Shown piece by piece: positions 40,086 to 50,606 of a stretch of DNA of 64,000 nt. This DNA is from Glossina fuscipes (Eukaryota > Arthropoda > Insecta > Diptera > Glossinidae), in assembly GCF_014805625.2 (NCBI RefSeq), contig NW_023998415.1, positions 45,402,288-45,466,287 on the forward strand. Reading direction: 5' to 3'. The position numbers were made by a program, and so were the translations under genes. The notes under the pieces were generated by a model, which was not told the DNA's origin, did not search any database, and saw nothing but the letters and a program-made list of their open reading frames with translations. The stretch's first letter is position 1, and each line of letters opens with the position of its first letter.

Positions 40086-43000
40086 GCTAGTAGGTATAGT
40101 TCATTTTAATCTCATTGAGTCCGATGATTTATGGTTTGAGTTGGTGTTTGATGTTCGTTTCATTTGCTCTCTTGTCGGCTGGATGCACGTTGTTTTTACG
40201 GTTGACATTTATATTTATTTTCTGTGTTCAATTGTCATTATTCATCTGACATTCGTTTAGCTGTGTGTTCTATGTTTAACTACATAATGCACATATGTGT
40301 ACATGTTTGCATTTGTAATTTCATATTGCATACTTTATGGCTGAATACAGCCATATTCATGTATACAGGTAGATGTACAAACACTACACATGTACGCATA
40401 CAAGCACAAACGCACAAACGCGTACACGTTCACACACATGCACACACACATAAGCGCGCATACAACGATTCAATTAACATTTAACATTAATGTTAAATTG
40501 GGATGGCAATGCCTATATACGCATACGCACGCATACATACATATATAATTTGTATATGTATATATACGATGTCAGAATTTATAGTTTTTTTTTCATAACT
40601 TGACGTATTACTAACAGTCAGCTAAATTAATAAATAATCAATTCTTTTTGTAGAGCTTAATAATAACAGCATTTTCATCATTGTCGACATTATCATTGTC
40701 GTTGCCGTTCGCGTCGTCGTTCTCGTCATCGTTGTCGTTATCGTTGTCTTCCTGATCATCTTTATTAGAATTTTTGTTGTAAAACTTTGTTGGTGGCAGC
40801 ATTGGCAGCAGTGTTTGTTGTTGCAGCATTTTATCTCATTCTCATTGGCTTTAATTTGTATTTTTTTTTTCGATTTTTTTTTGATTTTTTTTTTTTTTTT
40901 TTTTTTTTGGTTTTTTTTTGCATTTTTAGGAAAATTGTTTTGAAAAAATATAAAAATTTTAATTTTAATTAATCAACATATTTTAGTGTTTTATTAAAAA
41001 TAAATAAAATTTCAACTAAATGCTTTATTACAAAACAAGAACAACAAAAAGAAACAAGAAAACTAGATTGATTTGTCTTAGTAAACAAGATCTTAGATCT
41101 TTTGTATGGGAAGCGCTTATTATTATTATTATTATTACTTTCTAAATTACGGATAATTACATAAAATTCCGCCTGTAATCACTTGAAAATATTAAGTCGA
41201 TATCTGTTACAATTTTTAATCTGTTAACCGCAGAACAGTTTAAGGGAATAACGAAGCACTTGAGCCGGAGTATAAAAATCGATTTCTGTAAAACCATCAA
41301 AGATATTTGCAGGCAGCCTTACTTTACTGTCTCCACAGGCTATTAACAAGGGTTTAAAATGGATACGATGGACCTGAGCAGACATATCTTAAATAAGTAA
41401 AGTCGTACGCTTATGCACATTTTTCTTCAAATTTTCAACAATTATATGGATTTGTTAGAAGTGAGACGATCAAATTATAATTGTATACGGCTTGGTGATC
41501 ATCGTTATTGGATGTTGGAAAAATCCAAACAAGACATTGTTGAAGAAGAAGTTTTGCACATTTTTGAATGAATTTTTGGGCTAAGTAACGCTTCTTTTAT
41601 GACACGGGTATAATCATTATACCCTACACTGCTTGCCGTGTAAGATTATATGAAGTTTATGAGCATGTATACACAGAAGGATTTAACATAGATTCACTTT
41701 TTGTTATACGAATCGATTCGGAAGTATTTTTCGAGCGGATCTAAAGTTGTTTGTCCATCTGTCTGTCTGTCTTGTTTTCTTGTATTCAAGCTACAGGCAC
41801 CGCAATTTTCATGATATTGGAATTGAAATTTTGGTGCGCCAAAGTGTTTCGGTCCAAGGACGGACGCTATGGAAAATGATTTCGCCCATTTCCCTTATAA
41901 TGCTTTACTTTGCACAAGACACCATGTAAATAACTGTAAAGTGATGTAGGGCATTTAATGGCAGGCCATATCCCCCTACAGTGTTTTTACATGCTTCTAT
42001 TATAACCTTCATCGGTAACAAACAAATTTCTGACAATTAAGAAAACATCTTAAAACTAAGCCCATTATTTTAAACCGATATGGCAAAAATACATTGATAA
42101 TTGTATGTGTGTCAATCATCGACCTGAAAGGCGATAAATTACAGTTTTTCTCCTTTTTTCCCGTGGACAACTCACAATTAATTTGTCTTTAAGCTTTTAG
42201 ACGGTCTTCGTACACTTTAACACAAAGTTTCACAAACGTAATTGTCTCAGCGACAGATACACATGGAAATGGTCAGATCCATTCAGATCTCTAATTAATA
42301 TATAAACTTATATATATATATATATATATACGACATCGAAAGAATGTTTCTGGGGATTGCAAAACCAAAGAGGAAGTCTGGTTTGCTTCATAGGTCGGTA
42401 AGGTCCCATTTTTTGACCTTGGCGATTTTTTGCTTGTGTCTCATTCAAATTATTTCTTATGTAGTTCATGGTACCTCCAAGACTTTAAAGTTAAAGGATA
42501 ATAATGAACACCTGATTGGTTGATGTTGAGGTTATATTCGACCTCTATGATCGTACGAATGTTATTTAGAGTCAATGAAAGTCTTAATTTGATCTGTTGC
42601 CAGCAATGATTGAAGACCGATATTTTTCGAGATGCAATTTCGGAAACTACAGTTGACATAGAGACACGTAGATATCGTACACTTTCATATAACACTTGTG
42701 ACGCATTCTCTTCCTTGCATGAATAAAGAGACAGTTATTTTCAAAACACTTTTCTGATGCACGACATGCGAATGGTGAAACCGAGAATGAAACTAAAATA
42801 TTCCGATAAAATTCCGATTTGATGGACATAAGTCTTAGTTTTTATGTGAATTTGTTCGAAATTGCAGAGGCCCTCGTTAGACTGCATATTGTTTTTAATG
42901 TTCATGAACTCTTTCTTTGCGCTTGCAGATGAACTTTAATTTTCAAAACAAGCGCGTGAGAGATCGTTCTACGCCGAATTTCTTTCCTGTGGAAGGAATG

Positions 43001-46000
43001 TACATATTAAACGAGGCCTTACTGTACGGCATATTGAAATTTTTGACGATTTTTTTTTTTGGCCTTTAAAGGTTTACCCGAGAATTCATCTGGTCAGCTT
43101 TATTTTCCTAATGCAATATTTTTGAGTTTCAGAATTCCAAACGCAGTTAAGATCAGAACGATCAGAATATTACGATTTAATTTGCTCAGATTGTCTAGTG
43201 AATATATATTTCATCTATAATAGTTGTGTGAGCGATTTTTGTGCATCACACACGGACACGGATTAACATTATTAGCATACTTCCGTCCACCTTCCGCAGT
43301 TGTGTGGAAGACCGTTATTTAGAAAATGGAAATGTTTATTCGGTTAGCGAAAATTATGAAAAAACAAAAAAAAAAATCATTTAATAGCGACACAGACTAA
43401 AGTCAAGAAAATGGTTCTACGTATAAGTGTAAAAATACGCACAATGATAAATAAATAATTACAACTTACCTGGCGAAACTTTTAAATGCTGCACTTTGAG
43501 GATTTATACAAAGCGGGACCCGACCTGTTTGCAATTGTTCGGCTATAAATTTATGCATTTCCTCTGAAATAATATGCAAAAGAGTGTAGATAAAATATGA
43601 AATAAATTACATGGGGAGTCGACCTTGTTAAGCATCACTTGCCCATGTTTGCGTTTCTTTTTATTTCTTACGAAATATGTATTTCGTAATTAAAGATATT
43701 ATGTCTTATACGCATACGCATATAGCAGTGCAAGTAATATGCTATGTAAGCGTTATCCTAACATTCTCAGTCTCATTTTAATTGCAAATGGTAAAGAGGA
43801 CTAGAAAATTGCTAGTATGGGGAATAGCGATAAACCGGCATAGGTAAAAAAGAACATTGGTTTTTGTATTTGTAACAGATGTATATGTATGTATATGATT
43901 TATTATGTAAACCTTAGGAGAGGACAAAGTTCGGCTTAAACTACTATACTATAAGAATATCTAATGTTGTAATGATGAACCTGCTTAAAGCTTAAACCAG
44001 CGATACAAATCCATAGAAGTATGGGAAGTATTTAGTATTGAAACGTATTCGGTTACTTAGTTGTGTTTAAGTGTAGAAGTAGTGTGCTTGACTGCGTTAA
44101 TGCTAGTAATAGGCTTGAGGGTACTAAGTGTGTGAAGAAATGTAAGCAAAATGATACGAGTTTCAAATTGAAATTTTAACAGAAGAACATTTATCCACAC
44201 TCTGGTTTTCTTGCACGAGGCACATCAATAAGCGAAGCTGAACTCTTTTACGGAATAAGCAACGCATGAATAGAGTTAAACTCTGCAATTTTTTATATTG
44301 ACTTGTGAAAGCGTTAATCATCAGTTTCACCTTTTCGGTCCCGATGTACGTATAAATATCGTATCCAATCTTTGTAGGGGAAAATTGAAAAGCAGGTCAT
44401 TGAAAAGCCGATCAATAATTGGAAGACTATTCTGCTATCCATATTAATGAATGAATATAATAATGGATCTGAAATGGACTCGTGTAACTGTATGAAAACT
44501 GATAAAAGATTGGATGGAAAAATTCCTAGAAATAAATAGTTAAAAAAAGGTGCACTCGTTTCGGGCTGAATCTATGATAATCATCATCTTCGCCAGCTAA
44601 GCCCTAAAGAAATTTTTTCTCAAATTTTTGCAGTATAAAGTTAAATGGCCGTAGCATGTTTCAGATCCATGTCTCTTTGTTAGGAGCGGTTAGTTAAAGT
44701 GTTTCATTCTTCGCGGAGGCATTTACTAGAGCGCTATGTCATCTTCGGAATTCTTCTTCTTCATACGTTACAAGTAAGAATATATAAATTAGATTAAATG
44801 CTTTTAATATTCTACGAAGCCGACGACGCATGGCTAAATGCAGACGATTGATTGATAATTTTACGAACTAATCGGGAATATGAGTAAGTTTCGCGTAAAT
44901 GAAAGAAAATATGCTACTAATTTTCGATGATGTGTATGAAGGATAATTAAAAATTTCTAAATTATCGCAAAGATTGTTTTGTCTTTTGTCTTACCTTTAA
45001 CTTGTTGTACTGATGTCAGCTTGCGTTCCCACAAATCGTCAAACGATTGACCAGCCGATGGTTCAAAATCATTTGTATATTGACGAATACCTGCCGGTGT
45101 GGTAAAGCAACATTTACACATGCATGAATGATAACGCAAGCGTCCTTCATCTAAGTACGGATGAGCTAAAGCATCTGTCACCGAAATGCGTTTGTCCTGT
45201 AAGTGATGAAAAAATTTTCGAAAATTTTTGGCACAGTTTTTTAATTATTAATCGTGAATCGCGTATTGAAAACTTACAGGATCAAATACCAACATTTGGC
45301 AGAGCAAATGTACCGCTTCATGAGTGGCATGTGAACTTAAAGTGTAAAGAGCTGAAAATGAAGGCAGTTTTGGGGCGCGTCTTAGCATATGTGAACGAGC
45401 ACCACCACATGCATGACGCATATCCTCCATGGAAGGTGTACCTAGCAGTTCTGTGATGAGATCCAATTGTTGTACGGGATTTTGAGCTTGAAATAGTATA
45501 CGGCGTCCCAATAGTTCACCGAAAATGCAACCCACCGACCACACGTCTACGGCCGTTGAATAGTGACGTGCGCCCATTAAAATTTCCGGTGCACGATAGT
45601 ATTGCGTGACGACTTCCTGAGTCATGTGCTTCGTTTGATCGGGTTCTTCAACGCGTGCCAAACCGAAATCACATATTTTCAGAACACAATTCGAGTTGAC
45701 AAGCAAATTACCGGGTTTGATGTCACGATGCAGTATTCGAGCTGAATGCAGATATTTGAGACCACGTAATATTTGATAGAGGAACACTTTAATGTGATCA
45801 GCGCTTAAATGTTGTGGCGAAACAATAATTTTATGGAGATCTGATTGTAAAAGTTCAGTTATCACATATCTAAACAGCGTTAAGTTTAAAAAGTCGAGTT
45901 AAGGATTTCAAGAAAATGTTCTATTTAGCCGAACTTCACTCGCTTCATTCTATATTATAGGTAAGAGGAGGATGGGCAAGGCTAAACTTATTTACAAGTT

Positions 46001-47595
46001 ATAGAAATATTCTGGTAAAAGGACTCTTACAAACTAGCCTAACCTTATGCGAGAGCACTTTCACTTGTAACAGGTGTGTTCACAAAAAAAAAAAAAGAGG
46101 TGAAATTTCAAATCTCCTGCATTACGTACATTTGATATTCGAATTTTTCTTTTCGTCATGTTGGTATATGCGGAAGAAGTTGCTAAAATGCCGGCATATC
46201 GGTTGGCTGTTGAATAACTTCAACGATGATCCATGTTTGCTCGAAACGATCATAAGTAGTAACGAAACATGGCTATATGGTTATGATGTCAATATCACAG
46301 AGTAATCATTTCAACGGAAGCGGCCAAAAGAACCAAGACCAAGAAAAAAGCAGCCCAAGTTCTGTCAAATGTGAAAACATGGTTCATAATTTTCTTCAAT
46401 TACAATGACGTAGTGGCCATCGTGAGTTGTTGCCAGAAAGTCGCAGGAATCCAATAAGGAATATTATGTTGGCGTTATGCGCCGTTCGCGAGAAGCAATA
46501 TGAAAACAAGATTCGGAATTGTCGAACAATCTATCATGAATATTGCACCACGACAATGTGCCAGTGCTCACACGTCATTGCTTGCTCGTAATTTTTTGAC
46601 TAAAAATACCACAGTAATCGTGGACTTGATTACCGCCAAACTGTTTCCGTTCCCAAAACTGAGAAGATCCATGAAAGGACAGTGTTTTGCACGATTAAGG
46701 AAATAAGGACCATGTCGCTAGAAGAGTTCAAGAGCTCATACCAGAAAGCGCATATCAGAAGTGCTTCGAGGATTGTGAAAACCGCTAGCACCAGTTTATT
46801 ATATCTAAGGTGATTGCGTCGAAAGGCACTAAATAGATATTGATGAATAAACAAATATTCTTCGGGATCAGTAGAAAGTGACCTTTCTTTTTGAACATGC
46901 CTCGTACTTTCTTCGAATGCATAAAATGTCAAAGATTCTAATTTAGTAATGACGAATTGTATTGAAGGAGGTTAACCACCGTAGTCGATGATTAGACTCT
47001 AGTTATTTGTTTTCACAGTACAATAATCCGGTTCTAATCTCCCAACCATTCTTAGTTAATGTGTAGTAAGCAAAAGACAAACGAAACATTTTGTTAAAAT
47101 ATATTGTTTATATCCGTCACCGAGCGATGAGAAGAAAACTCCAGAGACTCATCGATTTATTTCTATATATGTTCGTGATCAGCATTAATTACTAAACCGA
47201 CTTAAGCCTGTCTGTCTGTTTGTCTGTCCGTCCTCCTGGTCGTAAAACTGAAACTTACGCCTTCGAATTTCGCAGAAATATTGGGAGTTCGTGCACGCAC
47301 GTTGGTATTGCAAATTGGACAAAGTGGTCGTGCGACACGGCCACATTACAACACTTCTGCTTTCAAAAATAAAACTAATTTCGTTTTATTAACTATAACA
47401 AATAAAAATTTGCCTCTATAATCTATAGGTAGTCGCGTTCAGTTCCCGGCAAATAGAAATGGGAAAAGTCAGTCACGCGTATGAAAAGTCTTACGTTTTC
47501 TACTCGTATTACTCATAAGATAAAGTAGACAAAAATATTGAAAATTACTCTGTGCATTCATTATCACAGGATATATAGATATATTATCTGTTTAC

Positions 47596-47626
<31 letters not shown>

Positions 47627-48528
47627 ATATGGATGATTCGTTTCTTCTTAACTTTGGCAACCAAATAAGAAGACTTCGACAAGCTGAGTGCGTTTATTCT
47701 AAATTAAATATCGTTGACGTCGCCGCGATGGTATACGATATTGAATGGATAGAACTGTGATGGATGTAAAAGATGCCGATGCGGCCGAAGATAGTTTTCT
47801 TACTTGTTTAAAATTCATTTCTTTAAGAAATTTGCGTAAGCATTTCATTTAGAGTTCGAACTCAACGTAAAACTTTGGCTGAGAAGAGTTGTAATTTACT
47901 CAAGACCTATTTCTAATTTGCCTTAGTCAAGAATCCGTAAAACTTGGACATGTATTAAAGGTGTTGCTATACATTAATCGATAGAACTTACATATACATT
48001 ACCAAGCGACTATATTGTATAAGCGAGTATGTTTAAACTATAATCGTTGATAATAGTTAACTGGAGTTTAACTTTCGACAATACAGATGGACATAATTTA
48101 TTCATACCTTATTGTTCAACGTTTTGTATAGAAAAATTTATTTATTTATTTATTTATGTATCTTTTTTTTTTTTTTTTAAGCCTCACTCTTCAAGGAGAA
48201 GAAAGAATTATAATAATGAAAGAAGATAGAAGAGGTTTCTACAGCCGTTACGTTGTGGTTGCTCTGCAGAAATCATAAAAGTTAACTGAAAATAATTTTA
48301 ATATGCATTTACGATGAATAATCTTAGAAAAAAGGTCGTTTGCGAATAATTCTTCAATGTTCAAATGTTTGCAAAAGAAAATCTCTGAATAAGCACAAAA
48401 GTAATATGCTTGGATTTTAATGTGTTTCTGTAAGAATTTTTTTTTTTCTTTTAAATGTTTTCAAAAGGATACATTTCTTGGAAGAAATCCAGATGAGGTG
48501 GTTGTAAAATGTCAAGTGCGGATAAGAC
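32006..48528 (-). CDS. nmo: Nemo / Nemo-like kinase (NLK), C-terminal 332 residues; 5' exons outside the window
   Basis: Five coding exons, in transcript order 48528..48473, 45869..45278, 45196..44995, 43563..43470 and 32060..32006, join in perfect phase (999 nt including TGA). All have GT donors and AG acceptors. Numbering from the first codon in the window (Val of VLSALDILQ), the kinase features are the HRD catalytic loop at 66-68 (HRDIKPGNLL), DFG at 86-88, the NLK-type TQE activation-loop motif at 102-104 and APE at 112-114. The C-terminal NLK-specific tail follows and ends HPSELPPSPHQWE. Nemo is a proline-directed Ser/Thr kinase of the MAPK-like NLK group that acts in planar polarity, Wnt/Wg and BMP signalling, in nucleus and cytoplasm. 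All visible catalytic residues are intact. The glycine loop and catalytic Lys exons are missing and must lie beyond 64000. The gene converges on ecd. Confidence 0.95.
33708..33803 (-). pseudogene. Mariner transposase relic, first catalytic region
   Basis: On the minus strand the translation gives ERWIHHYTPESNLRQQLSKA. This matches the (V/M)DETW(I/V)HHYTPE segment around the first catalytic Asp of mariner transposases. The preceding MDE has become SE by substitution or deletion, and the frame closes soon after. Flanking sequence on the right (33804-33900) may be further decayed transposon. Confidence 0.75.
35991..36090. other. Assembly gap (100 N)
   Basis: A run of exactly 100 undetermined bases sits between two long poly-A tracts, inside the nemo last intron. 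The size is probably a placeholder. Confidence 0.99.
36632..36704 (+). repeat. (GTGTGCATT)n / (GTGTGC)n minisatellite
   Basis: Tandem nonamers gtgtgcatt change into hexamers gtgtgc. Open frames on both strands here are repeat artefacts. Confidence 0.85.
37060..37730 (-). mobile_element. Helentron/DINE-like element, family A, complete ends, in nemo intron
   Basis: 671 bp. The left end is acaagtaagac, then a perfect hairpin attcggtc-gt-gaccgaat at 37077-37094 and ttttctacccatcatcg. The right end is attcttcgggcgctgggtat plus aaaa. Two gacggaca-type clusters lie at about 37295-37330 and 37562-37592. This copy shows the intact hairpin and both boundaries best. It is non-coding. Confidence 0.7.
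37842..38121 (-). pseudogene. Unidentified coding-like patch (decayed or orphan exon)
   Basis: On the minus strand an ATG at 38121 opens a frame with two internal stops (TAA at 38088..38086, TAG at 37968..37966). The 39 codons between them read like real protein (RRKLKRKKLRPDERYEKIKY, then LFDAMMADQNYCKMYQT). After the TAG, CKSIKKKDHLVGEVNLRLFN continues in the same frame. Composition is mixed and not repeat-like, unlike neighbouring frames, and local GC is higher. I do not recognise the family. It could be a processed pseudogene or a transposon-borne fragment. Confidence 0.4.
39720..39905 (+). repeat. (GA)n tract interrupted by an 18-bp (GC)9 run
   Basis: Purine-rich GA repeats flank gcgcgcgcgc... 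at 39783-39800 on both sides. The GA part could bind GAGA-type factors or form triplex DNA, and (GC)n is the classic Z-DNA-forming sequence. Both roles are inference. Confidence 0.85.
40655..40770 (-). repeat. Imperfect trinucleotide repeat encoding Asn/Asp runs
   Basis: tcgtcg/ttgtcg/ttatcg-type triplets. The minus-strand frame is a run of N, D and E and is taken as a microsatellite, not a gene. It resembles the (GAT)n tract at 31568-31690 in inverted orientation. Confidence 0.7.
41606..41998 (+). mobile_element. Helentron/DINE-like element, family B, in nemo intron
   Basis: It begins around ttataccctacactgcttgc and has a gtctgtctgtcttg core, ttcggtccaaggacggacgc, and ends gtgatgtagggcatttaatg. 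It aligns by eye with the 26.5 and 55.2 kb copies. Confidence 0.5.
43470..43563 (-). CDS. nmo: nemo exon (NLK C-terminal tail, 94 nt)
   Basis: Acceptor TTTCAG before 43563, donor GTAAGT at 43469. It reads EMHKFIAEQLQTGRVPLCIN and then PQSAAFKSFA. It enters in phase 1 and leaves in phase 2, matching both neighbours. Confidence 0.95.
44995..45196 (-). CDS. nmo: nemo exon (kinase C-lobe end, 202 nt)
   Basis: Acceptor TTACAG before 45196 and donor GTAAG at 44994. It begins DKRISVTDALAHPYLDEGRL and continues through the Cys-rich MCKCCFTT segment to SVQQVK. It encodes the end of the kinase C-lobe and the NLK-specific extension. Confidence 0.96.
45278..45869 (-). CDS. nmo: nemo exon (kinase core, 592 nt)
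   Basis: Acceptor TTTAG before 45869 and donor GTAAGT at 45277. It starts YVITELLQSDLHK and carries HRDIKPGNLL, the DFG motif, the activation loop KHMTQEVVTQYYRAPEIL and the C-lobe through CQMLVFDP. The 81-bp intron to the next exon is typical for flies. Confidence 0.97.
46190..46935 (+). pseudogene. Mariner transposase relic with frameshifts, in nemo intron
   Basis: It spans several signatures in order: LNNFNDDPCLLETII, SNETWLYGYDV (mariner DETW.YGYD with the first catalytic Asp replaced by Asn), PRPRKKAAQVLSNVKT, HHDNVP (second catalytic Asp region), SLLARNFLTKNTTVIVDLI, LFPFPKLRRSMKGQCFAR, and a decayed end resembling the usual C-terminus. The order is right, but at least three frame changes and stops intervene. 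It is antisense to nemo and belongs to a different mariner lineage from the 4.0 and 33.7 kb relics. Confidence 0.85.
47107..47809 (+). mobile_element. Helentron/DINE-like element, diverged family A copy
   Basis: It opens with tttatatccgtcaccgagcg, a variant of the subterminal repeat, and carries a gtctgtctgtttgtctgtcc core at about 47210-47230. It closes with gatgcggccgaag and the tail ttttcttacttgttt. The palindrome is badly decayed. It lies in the nemo intron. Confidence 0.45.
48473..48528 (-). CDS. nmo: nemo exon (56 nt), most upstream found
   Basis: Acceptor CTTACAG before 48528, donor GTATCC at 48472. It reads VLSALDILQPPHLDFFQE plus two bases of the Ile codon completed in the next exon. 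It encodes the end of the kinase N-lobe. Confidence 0.95.
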
Positions 48529-49380
48529 CTGTAAGAGAAAAATTAAAAAGAGAAATTTTCATAAGTATCTTACATATAATTTCTTTTCATTCTATTTTAT
48601 TTTTTTTTTATTTAAGAAATATCATATGACGATTACACGAAAGTTACTGATTGCGAAATTATCAAATGTTCATTAGTAATAGCCAAGTGAATAATAATTA
48701 GTATTTATTTAGTCTACAAGAGATCTACAAGAAAGTGATCTATCTATATATTAAAAAACATGTATTAGGTAACCATAATTTAAAATATTTAACTTTTAAG
48801 TGAAGGCATGTCAGCAGCGACCCATTCACTTAGTATACTTTTCAGCAACATTCCAATCAACTTTAGGTGTTCATATTATATTTTAATTGTCGTGCACGAC
48901 ATATTGAGTTTTTGCGGATATTTTTTTGTTTAACAACAACCTCTCAGAAGTCTCCTATACGCGGATAGAATAGTGTTTGTGTACGTGTGTGGTGTAATAG
49001 TGTTTGCGTAAAAGAATGACAAAATGTGGCGGTAGTGTGTGATATCTTGCCTTGTAATCGACTTAAAGGACTTTATCTTCGTAGAACACTTGCTGTAGAT
49101 GTATCCATACATAAGTACTACACAGCCGAATATACGCTGATGCTCGAAGGTATCGAAAGTTTTGGATACACTTACGTACCCCACCAGCAGCTACTGAAAC
49201 TTTCGCTGATTGCATCGGTCGAGCATCTCGAAATTTGGTGGTTCGCGTCCGCACATGCTAGTTACACTTTAATTTTAAGCGGATGTAGGTGGTGTAAATG
49301 GTACGGATATCGGTTGCTGTTAAGTGTTTTTTTTTATAGCTTGACTGCATTCTTCGACATTTCCAATATATGTTCTATGG
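48529..49380 (-). other. Presumed upstream nemo intron, nothing recognised
   Basis: No match to the expected upstream nemo exon (glycine loop, catalytic Lys, FRELKML region) is visible on the minus strand here, nor anywhere up to 64000. Confidence 0.5.
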
Positions 49381-49645
49381 ATGTGCGGATGTATGTAAGA
49401 TCGAGAACTATTTAAGGTACACCCACTTTTTGTTATACCGATTAATTTGGAATCATTTTCTGAATCGATGTAAACCTGCCTGCCCACCCGCTATATGTCT
49501 ATGCATTCTTGTATTCAACCGTCATATTTTAATGGAATTTGATACAGAGTTTTATTTGAAATGAATGAATAACATTATTAGGGACAGTGCTAGATAGTGT
49601 ATTTAATAGTCGGCCTCGTCCGACTATAATTTTTTTACATTTTTC
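49381..49645 (+). mobile_element. Helentron/DINE-like element, family B, with palindromic end
   Basis: It shares the ttgttataccgatt and gaatcgatgtaaacctgcct blocks with the other family B copies. Near its right end is agtcgg-cctcgt-ccgact (about 49608-49625) followed by ataatttttttac. This is a hairpin plus tail arranged like family A but with a different palindrome sequence. Confidence 0.5.
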
Positions 49646-49891
49646 GAATTATTGACATCATATGTTCTTTTGTTGTTTTAATCGATTTCAAACTGAGAAT
49701 TTATGCCAAGAAAATATATGTTGTAGTCCCAATTTTCTCAAGCTTTTGAATGCGATAAGGTATTCCAGGTGATCACTCATCAATTTTGGACATCATTTGG
49801 AGTCAAAATGAGAAGTTTATTTGAAAAAGGCATACACACATATACACATATATAGGTAACTACAGCAGAGATTCAATGACAAGAAGTTGCT

Positions 49892-50107
49892 TCTATAAAA
49901 GGAAGGATCCAGTATATTGGTGCCGAACTAAGGGCCCAATGCAACAGAACGAGGCGTGTCTGCCAAAGAGCGAGCCACCAAGAAGAGTGCAAACTCAGGC
50001 GAAGGCAATTTAAAAATGCCATTATGGTCAGTAAGAAAAATTGTCTCCAATATCTGATAAACGAGATAAATGAGGACCCATGGGGCTTAAGTCTCGCACT
50101 GCCCTGA
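49892..50107 (+). pseudogene. LINE (R1/LOA/Jockey-type) ORF2 fragment
   Basis: A 71-codon open stretch reads ...IQYIGAELRAQCNRTRRVC, then CKLRRRQFKNAI and YLINEINEDPWGL. This is the region between endonuclease and reverse transcriptase in R1/Jockey-type non-LTR elements, where an Arg-rich helix is followed by a conserved DPWG. The reading frame ends at a TGA at 50105-50107, and no RT domain follows. DNA up to about 50540 is GC-richer and may be more of the same element. Confidence 0.7.
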
Positions 50108-50546
50108 CGGGCGCATCTTGATGATTTTCCACTTAACATAAACAAAAAAGAAAAAAAAAACACACACACACACACGAACAGGCACACACCCTAGAATGAA
50201 ACTTTCCTTCATCAGTTTCGAACAAAGATGGGTCTAAAAGGAATCGTGTGGTATACTCTATGACATGATTAATTGCGCCGAGGTTTGGAAAGGGGTAGAT
50301 GGCTTCGTGGCAAAGGTGCTCTGGGAATTGCGGCACCCAGAGAGACATCGAATGGCGAGAAGACGTAATATGAAAACCCACAAAGGCATCCACTAAGGCT
50401 AATAAGTAATAGCTAGCGGCAGTCCCGTGGAGAAGAACAATGGACGAAGTACGCGTTGGGGTTAGTTTTGGTACAAAGGCGCGGTGCGGTTTCAATAATA
50501 TCTACGAGGGTTTCTATCTCTGGTTCGCAGAACTAAAAAAAAAAAA

Positions 50547-50549
<3 letters not shown>

Positions 50550-50587
<38 letters not shown>

Positions 50588-50606
50588 AAACACACAAACA
50601 CACACA
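50550..50606 (+). repeat. (CA)n microsatellite
   Basis: A poly-A run leads into about 20 CA units with some ACACAA variants. No coding meaning. Confidence 0.9.

Larger units (their letters stand above)
32061..43469 (-). other. nemo last intron (11.4 kb)
   Basis: Donor GTAAGT at 43469 and acceptor TTATAG at 32061. The intron holds a mariner relic, a sequencing gap, several microsatellites, one family A and one family B Helentron-like element, and an unidentified coding-like patch at 37.85-38.12 kb. Each is listed separately. Confidence 0.9.

Noticed and set aside
42929..43078. 46-plus codon frame starting right after a CTTGCAG acceptor-like site on the + strand
   Set aside because: It is on the strand opposite nemo and ends in a poly-T-encoded Phe run. 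There is no known motif. Acceptor-like sites are common in AT-rich DNA.
50133..50495. 120-codon minus-strand frame
   Set aside because: It runs through a CA/poly-A tract and ends in Cys/Phe repeats. The surrounding DNA looks like LINE remnant, and no motif supports a gene.
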